From the NCBI RefSeq assembly GCF_001577835.2, contig NC_029529.1, forward strand, positions 12,721,380-12,785,379: a stretch of 64,000 nucleotides of DNA, written 5' to 3'. Within the stretch, counting starts at the first letter, position 1, and each line of letters starts with the position of its first letter. Source of the DNA: Coturnix japonica. Lineage: Eukaryota > Chordata > Aves > Galliformes > Phasianidae. The translations under genes and the position numbers were made by a program. The notes beneath the pieces were generated by a model that ran no database searches, was not told the origin of the DNA, and saw only the letters and a program-made list of their open reading frames with translations. Positions 1 through 14,200 of the stretch are shown in pieces.

Positions 1-97
1 GGCCAGGTTGAGCAGCCTATGCTATAAACAGTTTAATCACACTCAGTGTCATTTAATTAGACAAAGAAAAAAAAGGTGTTTTCAGTATCAGTCTCAC

Positions 98-2239
98 CTG
101 CCATGGGGTCAGCACCTGGTGATAACACAAAAATCAAAGGGGCACAACAATTGGAATCACCGTAGCTTTGTCCAAGATCAAAAGTAGGCGGCTCAATAAA
201 CGTTCTCCCCATGTTTTCTACAATGAACTGCTGCACTGCTGGAACTATTTTGTCAGGTCTCAGGCACCTGAGGATCACCAAACGATCCAACCCCGTCACT
301 GTGTTCCACGCATCTGGGAAATTTTCTTTGTGGGGTCTTACAGAGTCGTAGATTCGTTTCCACTCTGAAAAGTTCTCTCTTACATGTTCCATCAGCCCCT
401 GAAGGTTTGTCAGACAAGATGCACGCACGAGCTCTGCCCAGGATTTGTCAGAGAGCCAGTCTGGAGCTGGGTTGGGATGAGGATTGTCAAGAGCAACTCC
501 TCCTGTCAGTAGGAAACGCCAAACTTCATCATCTATTTGGCCTCTCCCCTTCATTATGCCCACTGTCAGGAGGAGGGAGAATAGCAGCTTATCCTTCTCA
601 AACAGTGAGCGACAGACATTGTTATAGATGCTTGCTGTGAAATGTTCTATTATGTTTTCAATCCTCTCTTCCAGATCTTCACCCTTCTTGCTTTTAGCAA
701 TGGACTGAACATACAAGTTAATGAACCAAGTCAGTGAATACTGGTACATGGGTTCAATGTTTGCCAGATCAGAGATGCAGAAGAAGACAACAGCTGAATG
801 AACAGCAACCGGCTTATACCCAACTCGAGTAGAATCTATTTGCATTTCAGTTGCTGAGGCAACTTTTTGCTTTTCAGAGATTTCTTCAGATAACGTTTTG
901 GACGACGACAGAATATTAATTGCTGTTTCATCTTCTAAGATGTTTCCTTCTGACTTGGAAAGAACTTCCAGGATTTTATCTTCTATTTCTTTTAACTGTT
1001 TTTTGTTAGCTGCACTTTCTATAATCAGTTTGTTTTTCTTTTCTTCCAGTTCAGGCTTTTCCTCTGCAGCTACAATTCCAAGAAGCTGGTCCTGAAGACC
1101 CAACGGTGTAATCATGAAGTTGAGCAGACAAACCTTAACAGCCACTTCAGGAAGATAATGAGGATTCCTTAAGCGAGTTGTTATGTAAAACCTGAAATCT
1201 CTTGAATATTCCAGTATATTTTCCCCTAATTTCATGTATTCTACTCCTTGTTGTTTGAACGTTAGCTTTAGTAAGATGGGTTCTATGAAAGCATCTAATT
1301 CTTCTCCAATATTTTCCAGCAGGACAGGCGTTCCAAGCTGAATAGCATTTTCTAACGTCCTAACATAATGTGTGTCAGATAATTTGATAACCGACAGCTT
1401 GTTGGCTTTCTCCATGTTCTTCACCCATCTGTTAGCTTGCCTTTGAGGGTCTATCATTAAAGCCCACCTCCTTGAGTTAGAAACAATTATGCCATTGTCA
1501 ATGGAAAAGGAATCAACTGGCAGCCCAGCGATCTGCCACGCACGGATTTTGACTGGATCCCCTAATGTGTTGCTTAAGCTAAAATCACCGGAGCACGGGA
1601 TGTTCTTCTCATTGCACAGAACTTGCCATTGCTGTTGGCACTGTAAGCGGTAGTCTACAGTAAAGGCTCCCAGGTAAGCCACAGTTCCTGAAGATAACAA
1701 CACATCTCCTGTAAGGTCTACATACCGGATTCTCAGTAACCGTGCAGCTTCTGTCCACCTGTCTTTCTCTCCACCGAGACCACTGATGAGCTGTTCAGCT
1801 CTCACAATCTTTTGTGAGCAGAGGTCAATATTATTTTCCAAATCTCTCTTCCGGTTATTCATGCTTTCAAAATCATCATTCAAAGCTTGGAGGCGATCGA
1901 CAACCTCCTTAAGTTCTGCTTGCTTTTCTTTTAGCTTCTCCATTTGAACATCCAGCAACTCCTCAGCAGTTTTCAAACGTTCACGTTTCGGGGCAACCAC
2001 TTTTGCAACGCGGTCATAGACCTCCATGGCTCGCACCCACTTACAGAGTCCTTCACAGGCCGATGAGACATTTTTAATGACAGCTGGCTGAAAATCCGGG
2101 TGATCAATAAACCTGTCTCTAATGACCTTCATTACAGCTGGAGGAATATGATCCTTGTCATATGTCTTCAAGCTCTCCAGAAATTTCAGGTCTCCAAGAA
2201 GTTTTCTAGAGGACCCCCAGTAATCTTCTATCATTTTAC
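98..2239 (-). CDS. DNAH3: DNAH3 exon 51: microtubule-binding tip, stalk helix 2, AAA5 and start of AAA6
   Basis: A single 2,142-nt exon, about thirteen times the mean of the others, encodes residues 2719-3432. In order: the end of the microtubule-binding domain ([36 protein letters not shown]), stalk coiled coil 2 (about 2794-2864, rich in Lys/Glu/Leu), the junction [12 protein letters not shown] (2869-2880), AAA5 ([51 protein letters not shown]), its helical tail ([18 protein letters not shown]) and the start of AAA6 ([27 protein letters not shown]). It starts after an acceptor at 2240-2241 and ends at a GTGAGA donor (97-92). The frame is open throughout. Confidence 0.97.
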
Positions 2240-5200
2240 CTGCATTGCACATAACATGAAAGTCAGGCCTAAGTCACACACACTCAAACTGAAAAAAAAA
2301 AGAATACTTGAAACTTAGGAGGAACCAACAATATCATGACTTTGAAGCCTGATTTTACTACACAAGCACAGTCAATTCTTTTGTGAAAATCCTCTCCTGA
2401 AGAAATTCAAACAGGAACCTCAGTATCACAAACACCCACTGGATTTATTAATTACATGTTAATTCTACCCCAACAAGGGAACCAATTGTACAGTCTTTCT
2501 TACTGTAGTTTATTAGACAAATCAACACCTATAAGAAGGCACTACATCCTAATCTAGACAAGACAATTTTGGATGAAAAACAAATTTATAGAACTCTTAT
2601 TTCTGCTATTAAGGGCTGAAATGTGGGGACACGAAGTAAAGCTATTTCTTGTCCTGCCTTGTAAATCCTGTGCAGTCTCACAATAGTAACATGAGAAAGA
2701 AAGGGTTTGTTAGAATGGTAACCTATGGCAGGAGGGATTCTGCCTCCCAGGATACCCGGTGCTGTTTTGCAGCAGGGATTACAGGGGAATGGTGCAGCAG
2801 ACCACCAGCTCCCAGAGCCCCTCAAGGTGATGGTAACCACAAGACTGGGTCAAAGCTTCGTGCCCTCTGGGATCACACCTACAAAGCTTATGCAGCAGCC
2901 AAGCAAGTGCAATATGCTGTAACAGCAAAGCAAGGCTGATCTCAGTAGCTGAGAGCTTAAGTCATCGCTAACAAAAACACGCTCCACCAGTGCAATACAC
3001 AGCACCCAACCATTACTAGGGCAGGGAGAACAAACACTTCATTACCACTCCCATTTGGATCAGGCTTCCTCTCTGGTTTAGCCCCCTTCATGACACAGAT
3101 GCTCTCCATGACAAGCTTAACAGGCCCTGGTGGATTCTGCATGGACTTCACAAGAGAAATATCTGAAGGATTCAGGGTATCAAGAGCTGCAAGTGCTGCC
3201 TCCAAAGCCGGCATGGCCTCCGCAAGGTCTCCTTCGCATTCATCCTGTCAAGACATTGGGGAGATGCCTGTAGCTCCACAGAACACTCTCTGCCTGGAAG
3301 TATCTAATAATAAGTCTCCACAGCACTGGGATTCTTGGAGAGGAAACTACTTTGGTCTGCACAGCTTGAAGAGGAAAGGTTTGTAGAGAACTAGGAAATT
3401 CCATAAGCTCAACCCAGAGCTGAGAATGCCAGACCAGCTTTCAAGCTCAAAGTGTCTCCCTGGTTGTTTGGGGAGAATTACAACAGGTTAGATACGCTTG
3501 CTCTTAATTTAAGAGTGCTGATTAGGTAGAAAGTATATACCGTGTGGCTTAAATTCTTGCTCACATACCCAGATAGAGGTAATTACCTATCACTGGCCTT
3601 TCCAACTAGCTCCAAAAACACACTGAGGAATCCTGCAGCTTCCCACTGTAAATTCTGTGCTATGATATCTGGCTGCATCAGCATCTCTTGGGTTATGCCC
3701 AGCAGGGCTCCACGCAGCTCTGTGACACATCAGCTCACCTAACCCCAAGGAAACCATCTGTGGGCCTGGCACCTGCCTAACCCCAGTACTCCATCTGCTG
3801 AAAAGCAGAATACGTTACTACAGGAATAAAAGCTATGGATCTTTTGGGATGCAAACCAACAAGGGAAGGGTTGCAGGCACCACGAGACAGTCGCACACTG
3901 AGCAGCCAAAATTTACCTTCTTTATATCAGGAACATCTCGTTCACCTTATTAACACATCAGAATACAAACTTACAGGGAAGGATGCTGAAAACCAACCAC
4001 TCTCCAGGCTGAAGTACCTTAATAGCTTTTGCAGCAGCTGCTGCTTCGTTGGCCTCCTTTTCATCTGCTGACACAATTTCCTTCTTTGCATCTACTTCAG
4101 CTGTTTCTTTTTCAATCCGGACCATCATTTTCTCTGTTTCTGCAGAAGTCTGAATCAGTTCAGGCTGAAGAGCAGTCAGTTCTTTCTGCATTTCCGCAAC
4201 CTGATGAACAGGAAATCAAGAGGAAATCCTCGTAAACATCTGCACACACTTCATGCTCTTGATGTCTTAGGGAGAAAGATGAGAAGACATCAACACAAGT
4301 GAAAAGGGGACACAAGACCTTGAATAATTGTTAGAACAGTTCTCTGACCTATTTTTACTAAGAGCCGTTTTATTGAAAGGAACAGAATTTTTAAAGAGAG
4401 TGTTTGTAATCATCCGTGATCCCTCCTTTATGATCCACTTAATTTCAATCATGAAAAACATGATCAGTTGTATTTTTTTCCTTCACTGTCAGTTTCAGTT
4501 TACGGAACCCCAAATAATCCTTTGCTACACAGGTGAAAAACTGAATCCGAAAGAAACCAGGACTGTAACACAGACTTAGAGGACTTAGAGACATCAACGG
4601 CTCTGTACTAGATGTTCTTTGTCAGCACAAGTGCCTGGAAGCTCCACTACTTTGCACTGGGACGCTCAGGCCCTGGATTTGATGTGTGAAAGGGGGACTT
4701 GTTCACATGGACCCTGATCAATCTCCCACTGGGAACTGATTGGGGAATCAATGCTTGCCAAGGATTTACAATGTTCTTGAACTTCCTCCTGTTTTACAAA
4801 GGGTAACAGATGCTAAGCAATAGTTTTTATAGACAAGGTTTTCACAAAATAAGCGTTTTTTTCCCTTTAACACTCAATGAGTACCATCAGCTTCACGTAG
4901 CTTTCTATTAAGTGTTATTATCTGAAATTAAAATGACTAAGAAGTAATCTCACTTTTTTGGATGGCTTTCTAGAGAAAATTATCAATAGCATCCTGAATG
5001 CAGCGAAGAAGGAATTTCATCAGCTTTGGTTTTGGAAGCTTGATTCCACTTACAACAGACCTGTTAAAGTACGTGCATACCACACGTTCAGTGCTTTCAC
5101 TCAGACTTACTTGTGAAGATGCAAAGTCAAGCTTTTGAAGTCCTGTAAGATAACGATTTCTCATTGTGTCAACTTCTTGCCTTTTGCTAATCAGCAGAGT

Positions 5201-8200
5201 TTTAAAGGTAAGAATCAGCTCTAGGTACGATGTTGGCGTTACGTAGTTGTGCCTCCGCAGTGTGCTGTAATAGCTGACGGAGAGCTCTCTCACAGTTTCT
5301 TGGAAATATTTGCACATTGACACAACCCTGGGGAAAAAGTTTCTGCGTTACTGTGTAAATATAATCTCTCTTTACATCAATTAACAATAAGGAAATTACT
5401 TCAAGTCTATGAAGTCATATCAGTGTTAGTGAAGGCAAAATTGCTTTTCCCTACTACAAGAAACATTTTAGACTTCTTCCAAAGAACATGGCCTGATATG
5501 TATGTCCAGATGCCTTTGACTTGCTCTGTCATCAAAGAGGTGGCTTAGCTTAGTTCACTTATATGGTCATGTAGGTCTGACAAGGGGGAGGTAAACATTT
5601 GCATCACATTTCTTGACAAATGAACTCATACTCTTTTCTAATGTCATCTTCAAGCTCAACATCCTCCAAAAACTTGTTAGCAACCATCTCCAAAGCATCT
5701 GCAGGCCAGGTTTGGAACCAGTCGATGGTGCAGCAGTTTATCAGCGATGGGAACATCCGTAGTCGATTCCGAAACGCGTCACCAATAGGACTCATTGCTA
5801 GAAAAATATGAAAACACAACAAGAACACCACAAAAAATATCTAACTGTCTCTGCAGCTAGGAAGCAGGAAAAGCATTCTGGGAAATAATGCATTATATAC
5901 AGACCTAAGACGATATGCAAACTTTTCTTCATCCTTTCAATAAAGAAATTGTACATAGCAAGTGGAGTAGCTTCGACTTTCTCATTCGCCATCCTTGCTG
6001 CACTTTGCATTTTCTCAACAATATCAGCCTTCTCATCAGCAGCAAAGATATTAGGCACATCACCAGTATTTAAAAGCATGTTGATATCTTCTATAAATGC
6101 TTCATCCTTTATTTGACTATCACAGAACAAAAAGGAAACGTTCTTGTTAGCAACACCAGCCCTCAGCATGACTCGTTTAACATCTTCTTTCCATTCATTG
6201 ACTCCATAGGACTTTGTAATTTCAATTTGAAAGAGTTCAAATGCGTTCATGTGGGTGGCCAGCTTGGTAGCGCTTTGTCGACCACTTCCACCAATGCCCA
6301 CCAACAAAAGGTGTCCGTTATCCTGTTTCAGTACCCTGCATATCCTTGAGATATGCTCAATAGCAAATTTGAACATGACTAAGGGCATTGGTGCCCTGCT
6401 GGTGTTGTTGTACTCCTCCAGGTAGGTTTCCATCACAGATGTCAGTTGCTCCAAGTCTGTGATTTCATCGTATGCTTTTGTGCTACTGTCAGGCTCCAGA
6501 TAGTCCCCAAAGAAAAGGCTGCGGATGTGATCATCAGTGACCTCGCCAGTGGGTGAGAGATGACCCAGCACCTGCACGAATAAACACACGATTCAGACTA
6601 TTGGAGAATTACTTTCATTTAAACAAGGATTATTCCTATCTATATAATAATAATATTGTGGGAAGCACCATTTTCCAGCTATTTTGCTTATCATCTTAGT
6701 GCAGAAGAAAAAAAGAAAAAGAAACAAAGACGAAAGAAAAATAAAAAGAAGTGAGAGTGGAAGGGGGGGGTGGGGGGCGAAACAGAAAAGCTTCCTGAGC
6801 AGCAATTTGCTGTAAGCAGACATGCAAGTTCCTGCCATGCACACCTCACACGGCAACTGTGCTGTGAAAAGCAGGAAGAGTTGCCAGAAAGCTTCCCAGA
6901 AAAGCACCTGCTACCATACATACTTGGTATGTTAAGTTGGAGCACAAGTGAACAGTGAAAGACAGTTATCCCACACAGTCCTCTGTACCAAAGCAGAATC
7001 CTTTTGTAGTTCTGGATGATGCAGGTATGAAGCTTCCACAAGAGCACATATAATACATAACACAAGCAGGACAAAATCCAAACTTCACAAATGCATCGAC
7101 ATACATCATTCAAAACATATCCAGTACTAATGCGATCTCAGTGTCCAAATGCTTCTGAAACACTTGAGTCTAGGATGTTGTTGAAAAATACCTTATCCAG
7201 GTCCTGCTTGAAGCTATCTGTCGTTGTCTGTTTTACCATCTGAAAGAATACCTCCCTGTCCTCCTCATCAATTAAGCGATCATAGAAAACTCGGTACACC
7301 TCGTGAACCCAAAGGCGGATCAGTTTGTCTTCACTCTGAAAAAGGTACGTACAAAAATACAGGTAAATATTGCTCAGGCAGGATGAGTTAGAAGCATCCA
7401 TCTGGGCCCTGCTATATTTTGTACTAAGCTCTGTGGGAATCTCTCAGTTTCCAGCCATTCGGCATGCAGCCCAGCACCTGTTCTCTTGACAAGCTTCCTT
7501 AAACAGCAATCTGTGACTCCTCTGTCTGTGCATTTTTCTCAGCCGTATCAAATCTCCCCACTCCAGTACATAAAGAACAGATGTTTCTAGACACTGCCTC
7601 CAGCCCCAGCCCTGCCCAAACTCTGCCACTGGCCAAGACATCCCCTGAGTAGCTGGTGGGCTTCTTGTTCTATTTGTGCACCAAACACATTAGTCCAGTA
7701 GAAATACGACTTCTAATATTCCTAGAATTCCCAAGCAATATTGCTGAAAATTGAAAAAAAAGCGAAAGTATGAAAATCCTCCACACCTGTCACTACACTT
7801 CTGTAGTATTTGGCCCAAGTTCTGGACAAACCTATTGCCTTGTTCACAGGCAAGCTCATCGACTTTTAAAAGAAACACCGAGTCTTCACATGCTTCTTTC
7901 TGCGGTAGATTTTGTTTGTGAAAGCACAAGAGGTGGGATGGCCCGAGGTACAGGCTGTATCAGATTGGCTTTGGACCCGTGGAAAGAACATCAGCAAAAA
8001 TTACAGCTGCTTCCCTCCATCAGAAACAGAAAATACCCAGCAGGGCACTCAACGGCAATATCCACTGTAAATGCACGTCAAATGAATTCACAGTTGACGT
8101 ATTTGAGACATTCCCTTTGTAATATTGTAATTTACTTTCCCCATTGTTCTTTCCTACAGCAACACAATGGAACTACTTACTTGCAGATGGGTGTGTGGAC

Positions 8201-11200
8201 AGAGCAGCACTCCTTTAACAACCCGGGAAAAATCTCGGAGATTAAAGACATAATGGGATTTTGAAGGAGTTGGGAGGAAATTCTCAACTGCCATCTTGTA
8301 AATCGTCATTGTAGCTTGGACCATCATCTTACTGAGCCTGAAGAAGGTAAAGAGAGACAACATAAGATCCGCAGATAAAACGTGACAAAGGTGGTACAGG
8401 AAATGCACCAAATTACCTCAGAAAGACGGACTCAAAGCCTTTGCTAAAGTGCCAATCAGCAACTGCACTAAAAATCCTGGTGAGAATGTCATCTTCAAAA
8501 GAACAGATGGACACGATGTTCAAGTGCCGTGTGAAGCGCCCTGTAACATGCAGAAGAACACGCAGAGGGATCTAGGATCATCCAGGTACTTTCCTGCCTC
8601 CCCTCAGCGTCTGGCTGGGATCCACTCACACAGATTCGCATCTGGCTGCAGCTCCAAATTCTGTTTCTGCCTAATTTCTGCCCCAGCGGTGACACCAAAG
8701 GAGTACAAACTGGTTCATATTTTATGTCAATATTCCTCCTTAAATTGACTGCTTTTAATAAGGAAACCACAAATCACCATCACAAGACGGCCACTATCAC
8801 CCGCATTGGTACAGCACAGTAAAACTCCACAAAAGCAATGACCACCTTCTCAGATTCCACCTAAAACTACACAGAACTCGCACTACTAAACTATACAAAT
8901 CCAGCAGCGCCATAATAGTTACTTTAATAGATCCTCCTCAGATCGCATACAGGTACACCTGCACTGGAATCTTTATATGGAGGCTAAGTGGTTATAATGA
9001 TGTAGCTGTAGCTATAGTTAGGCTTTCCATCAGAACATATAACCTTCCTTACAGTGACTTGGCAGGCAACGCTGATTTTTGAGCAACATGCCCGTAAGTA
9101 AATGCAGGCAGCGTGTCCCAGCAGCAGGAGATGGGATTTCAGGTGAGAATTGGTGGAGTAGCCGAAGAGACCCATCAGGAAGATTTGTTCACTTTCCAAA
9201 AAGTGAAAAGTGGGAAAAGTGCCAGTTCCTCAACATTTACTGTCACTTCATCATCCATTTCCTAACATTGATTGAATTCACCCTGGTAAAAGTACAGTTC
9301 TGACCCTGAGCACACAAACTTCATTTTGGAGCAATCCAAACGATAGACAAACATAAAGTGTGTCGTCAGCAAAATGAAACCTGCCTCTTAACTTCAATTA
9401 CATAACTCTCCATCGCGATATACCTTATTCCTCCTGCACACGCAGACTTTGTGTCGCCCTTGGTAGATTTCCTACCTGTAATATCGTTCCTGCCTCCCCC
9501 AGGAGGGCCCATAGCTGACAGAAGCAGCACGTCTACGATACGAATCTTGGATGCATCTTTCCGGTCATACCAGTGACCGTGATCAACCCACTGCCTGAGA
9601 AGCTCGATGGGCGGCTGTGCTCCATACACCTCCTTGGCCGGCATGTTCAGGTCATCTGTGGAAGGGAGAGGTAGGAAGGAAAAACCTCCCAATGTTTAGG
9701 AATGTTTTTTTTTTTGAAGCTAAGAATAAAAAAAAAAACAATGGAAACAGAGGTAGAAAAAAGGTTGATATTTTTCTTTTCATTTCACATTAACACCAGA
9801 ATCAAATGACATTATCCTTTATAGGCATTATGTTGCTGGTTTTAGTGTGGTTGGTGATTTTATATTGCATTACGTTGCAAACACACATAAAATGAGACAG
9901 TAAATGGTTCCAAAGAGGAGCGCACTCCATCAACTGGAAACCTTTCAGCAGGGGGCAGTGCAAACCTTCCCTTGGACGCCTGCAAAGAACAAGGAGCTCT
10001 GAGGCAATCTAAACGTCTCTGTGAGTTACTTCCTGGGCCGAAAGCCAGAAGTTAAATGACATAAACACATGAGAAACTTGTCTTACCTACAAATATCACA
10101 GCCTTTTTCCCTGAAGGAGGCCCAAATAATCCTTTCCTTCTCCTGTCCAGCTTGGACATGATGATGTCCTGGGTTTGGTTAGCCGAGGTTCTTGCAGAGA
10201 AGTTGACGAAAACTGGGATATATGTTTCTTTGGGAAGTTTCAGCAGAAAACTGTTTGTTATGGCTGATTTTCCAGTGCCAGTGGGACCCACAAAAAGCAA
10301 AGGGATGTCGTGCTCCACGTATGTTTTCAGGAAGAACATCTGTCTGGCAGTCTCCACTGTTGGGATGATCAGCTCCGACACCTGTTACATAGGAAAGTAA
10401 AACGACTCATGAAGATCCAGCTCCTAATATTACACCCACGTGAATACTTCCATGCAGCTACAAGAAGCTTGTAGCATAAATGTGTGTCAATGAAATTCTC
10501 CTCTCTGAAACCCAGGCTACAGTGAGATCCTGCCAGACAGCGCAGATGGCATCACTTCTGCAGCAATTACTCAGTAAACAGCCCGGACAGCACTTACCTG
10601 CACTTACCTGTTGCATGGCTCATCAACACCTTATGAAGCCTGAAAAGAAAACTGCATGGCTTAATTCTGTCCCCTGCTGTGCAAACGGAAAGGGACAGTG
10701 CTGCCAGAACTTCTCTCTAACAAAAGCTGAACAAACACCCATTATCTTGAATTTACACCTGCAGAACAGGCACTTTTATACCAATCTCTGCCCTGCTACA
10801 CTTCCGAAAGTTTGCAGATGCCATCAGGGTGAGTTGTGCCATTACATGTGGAAATTCAGGGGATTCAGGGCCCTCGGAACTGCCCGCTGTATTCCAAACA
10901 AGTACTGCCCTGCTTGCTTGGTTTCTCTGTTCAGTGCATACCGTACAGTGATACCAGTAACACCAGAACTAATACGCAGGGGCCTACAGTGATACAGTGC
11001 TGCAGTTGGAACATTAAACATAATAGGAGTTTGCAAAGGTAACTGATTTATACCTCGAAATCTTTTAACCAAATAATTGTTTTCTACAATGAAAGATATC
11101 GATGTAAACCTTAGCTCCTGCGGGGATAACTTGTTCTTCTTGTGTGATGGAATCTGTCCACAGGCTCCACTGCCCACTTCCACGCTTGTGAAAATAGAAG

Positions 11201-14200
11201 TCATAAACAGTCCCTGTTAATTACAAAAACAGAACATAGCAAAACCCACCAATTAGAATCAACTTCTATAACATCAGTGTGAGAATTCCGATGCAGAGTG
11301 ATAATGAAGGCCTTTATATCTCAGGAGAGCCCCTCCTCCCCCCGCTGCCATCAGCACACAGCTGTCTCAGGTCAGATTCAGCCTCAGCATTGTGCCAATG
11401 AAGCCCACGAGCCGGAGGGCACCCAGCACGCAGTGCATAGCACAGGGCAGCTCTGCAGCACACCCAGCGCTCCGCTGAGCTGCCCAGCCGACTTCCTGCT
11501 TTATCAATAGCCAGGCGGGTGCAGTTACCAAGTACCTTTTTCCGGGAAGATGTTGTTTCTGGTAATCTTCACATTCTTAGGGCGCCCTTCCGTCCCCAGC
11601 AGCAAGTTACGGTAAAACACATCGAACTTCTTTCTGCTGTCTGCATCGATGGTCCCCCCAATCGTCCAAACCAAAGCAAAAAGGAAGAGCCCCTGCAGCC
11701 ACAGGGTGATCTGCTGAGCAGACATGCTTTCCTTCCCCTCTTCTTCAGGTTGCTTTATTTCATCTAGAACAGACGTTTTCGAGTTAAATTCGAGTTAAAC
11801 GCCAAGAACAACCATTGAACCCAACCCCAACCTATTTTTGCATTCTGAGACAAACTCAGAGCACCACGTGAGGACAACTTTGCCTGTATGAAGTGCTACA
11901 AATCATCAGATAGAAAGGAATGAGAAGAAGCTTTTACAATGGTCCATTTTATATTTCCTTCAGATGCCAACAGACAGCAAACAAAGCAGGTGGGAAATGC
12001 TCCCAAGGCCACGTACAGCTCTGTAACTACAGCAGCCCCCAGCTGAAAGCTCTGAATGCCAGCTGAAGCACTATGTAATTAACACCCATCTGTGAGGGAG
12101 GACTTGTGTCACAGCATCTGAAGCAGCAAGGAAATTCCTTCCACCTGATAACCTTCGTCTTGTTATGGAACAAAAGGTGGAAAAATAAAAGGAATAAAAA
12201 GATTGAGATTTAGGGTGCTTACCAAGCAGACAAGTATAGAGTCTCATAAAGCTGTAAGTCAGATGAAGAGAGGATGTTTGCACTACGGCTTTGCAGTTAT
12301 AGTGAATGAAGTCTAAGCAGGGCTCAACCAGCCACATGAACAAGTTGTTGACCTGCCAGGAAATGGAAAATGGCTTTTAACAAGGCAGTAGTTGCCACAC
12401 TTCCCACTGCCTCCAAGTCTCTGTCAGAAAAACACTAAACACCTGAAATCGTCCAAGTCAGCAGGAGGAAGATCAGGAAAGCCTCCCTGTCATTACCTGG
12501 TGGTGAAAACAAGCTGCTTCTGCCACACAAGTTTTCACCCTAAATTTTGTTACCCAGTTAGAAATCCCAGCAGCACAGCCACTGCTCAGCCCAGGGAGGC
12601 TGCTGGGGCAACAAAAAAAATTATTCCAATGTGTACAGAGAAAAGGGCCTCAACTTCCCTTGAAAAAGACTGGCCTCTACTGAGGACCCAGGCAGAGATA
12701 CTGTGAGTATCCACAGCAGGAGTTCCTAAAGCACAGACTGGTACCTGTGGGAGTGCTGGAGCAGGCAGAATGGTGGGATCTGCTCAAGAGGGAAAACAGG
12801 AGAGGAATCATGACCTAGGCTCTTCTCGGGGCCTTTTATTCAGGGAGTTTCACTAAAGGGCCATCCTATCTGCTGGCTCAGAAAGAACTATTTTGTTTTG
12901 ATGACCTACGAGGACTGTGTCAAAAAAGAACTTTCGCTGAACGCACTTCTCATGCCCTGATACATGACACTAATAATCATAAAACAATCTGCAAAAGCCC
13001 CTAAGAAACCTGGGGTGCTCAAAACTGTCATTACTTCAGCAGGTTTGATTCTGCATGCTTGCTTTCAAGACGGTAAACTGAGCATCACCTTGAAGTCAAT
13101 CTGCTACCTGGGACCCTTGCCAATGAGCAATGCTCTCACCAGCTCTCGGTGATCTTCCTGCAGGTTTGGAGGCAACGTCAGAATGTAGGAATCCTTCAGC
13201 GGCTTCCAACCCAGTTGCTGTGGGTCCATATAGATCATGCCACACCTGGGAAGAAGGAACAGTTACGGCAGCAGAAGAGATGCCAAAGGTGGGACACTCC
13301 CTGTTAGAGGGCCTTCATGTTACCTGCTAACAGTTGCTGGAGACGCTTCCTCTAAGTCTGCAGCCTCAAAGATTAAGCTCATTTTTGAACTCATCTGAAT
13401 TATTTCACCACTCATTAGGCACAGCTAGAAGGAAAACAGCAAGGAAATGTGACTTACTCATGTCAGTGTTAATCTACCAGCCAAAGCAATGCCTGTCACA
13501 CATCGCCGCTCTACTTAGTTCTACTTAATGTCACTTCTCATTCACTCCTTTCTGTTCTCATAACACTTGCTGCCTTCTGACCTCACCTCAGTTTTTCCTG
13601 TAATGGTGTACAGAAGCAATACTGTATCTTTAAATACCCCTGTAAGGAAAAGCAGTTATGACCTGCAGCTTTTCTTTAGTTAATTTATTCACCAAATTAG
13701 TTACACAACTTCAGTGTTCAGTTCCAGAACTGAGTTTACTCTCAGTTTCCTGAAATGTTCAATAAACAAACCTCAGTTAGTAAAACCTCACTTCAATGAG
13801 ATCAGAGCAAGATAAGGCTTCTAAGGAAGAACTAACATCTTGTGATTTTCTACTGACCTAAACCGTGGAGCCCAAGGAGAAAGCAATGCTTTTAAGCACA
13901 TCAGCCTTTGGTTAGGCTTGCAGCATAGTACAGTTTTACTCTTTGACCACCATGGAAGCAAAATGCTACTACTACTGCAGTAAGGTACATACTCAAGTGT
14001 GGGACACCTGGCTCAAAGGAAGCTCAAAGGAATACCTTTTTATTGTCATCCAGCACAGTGTTCATGTTCTCTATCCAAACTGCGTCCACTGGGCCATCAA
14101 ATACAATCCACTTTCGATCCTCTGTAGTAGAAGCTGCTTGTGCCCTGAAGGCGTGTGCAAGAACCCCATCTGTCCACTCATGGCTCACAGGATCAAAGCT

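Noticed and set aside
5905-6571. Loss of the Walker A lysine in DNAH3 AAA4 as a defect
   Set aside because: GIGGSGRQS is the normal form of this site in axonemal dyneins.
9181-9300. Possible DNAH3 exon between exons 42 and 43
   Set aside because: The expected RFTRHLNI... segment was found at 8417-8540 with correct phase; the candidate contains stops and no similarity.
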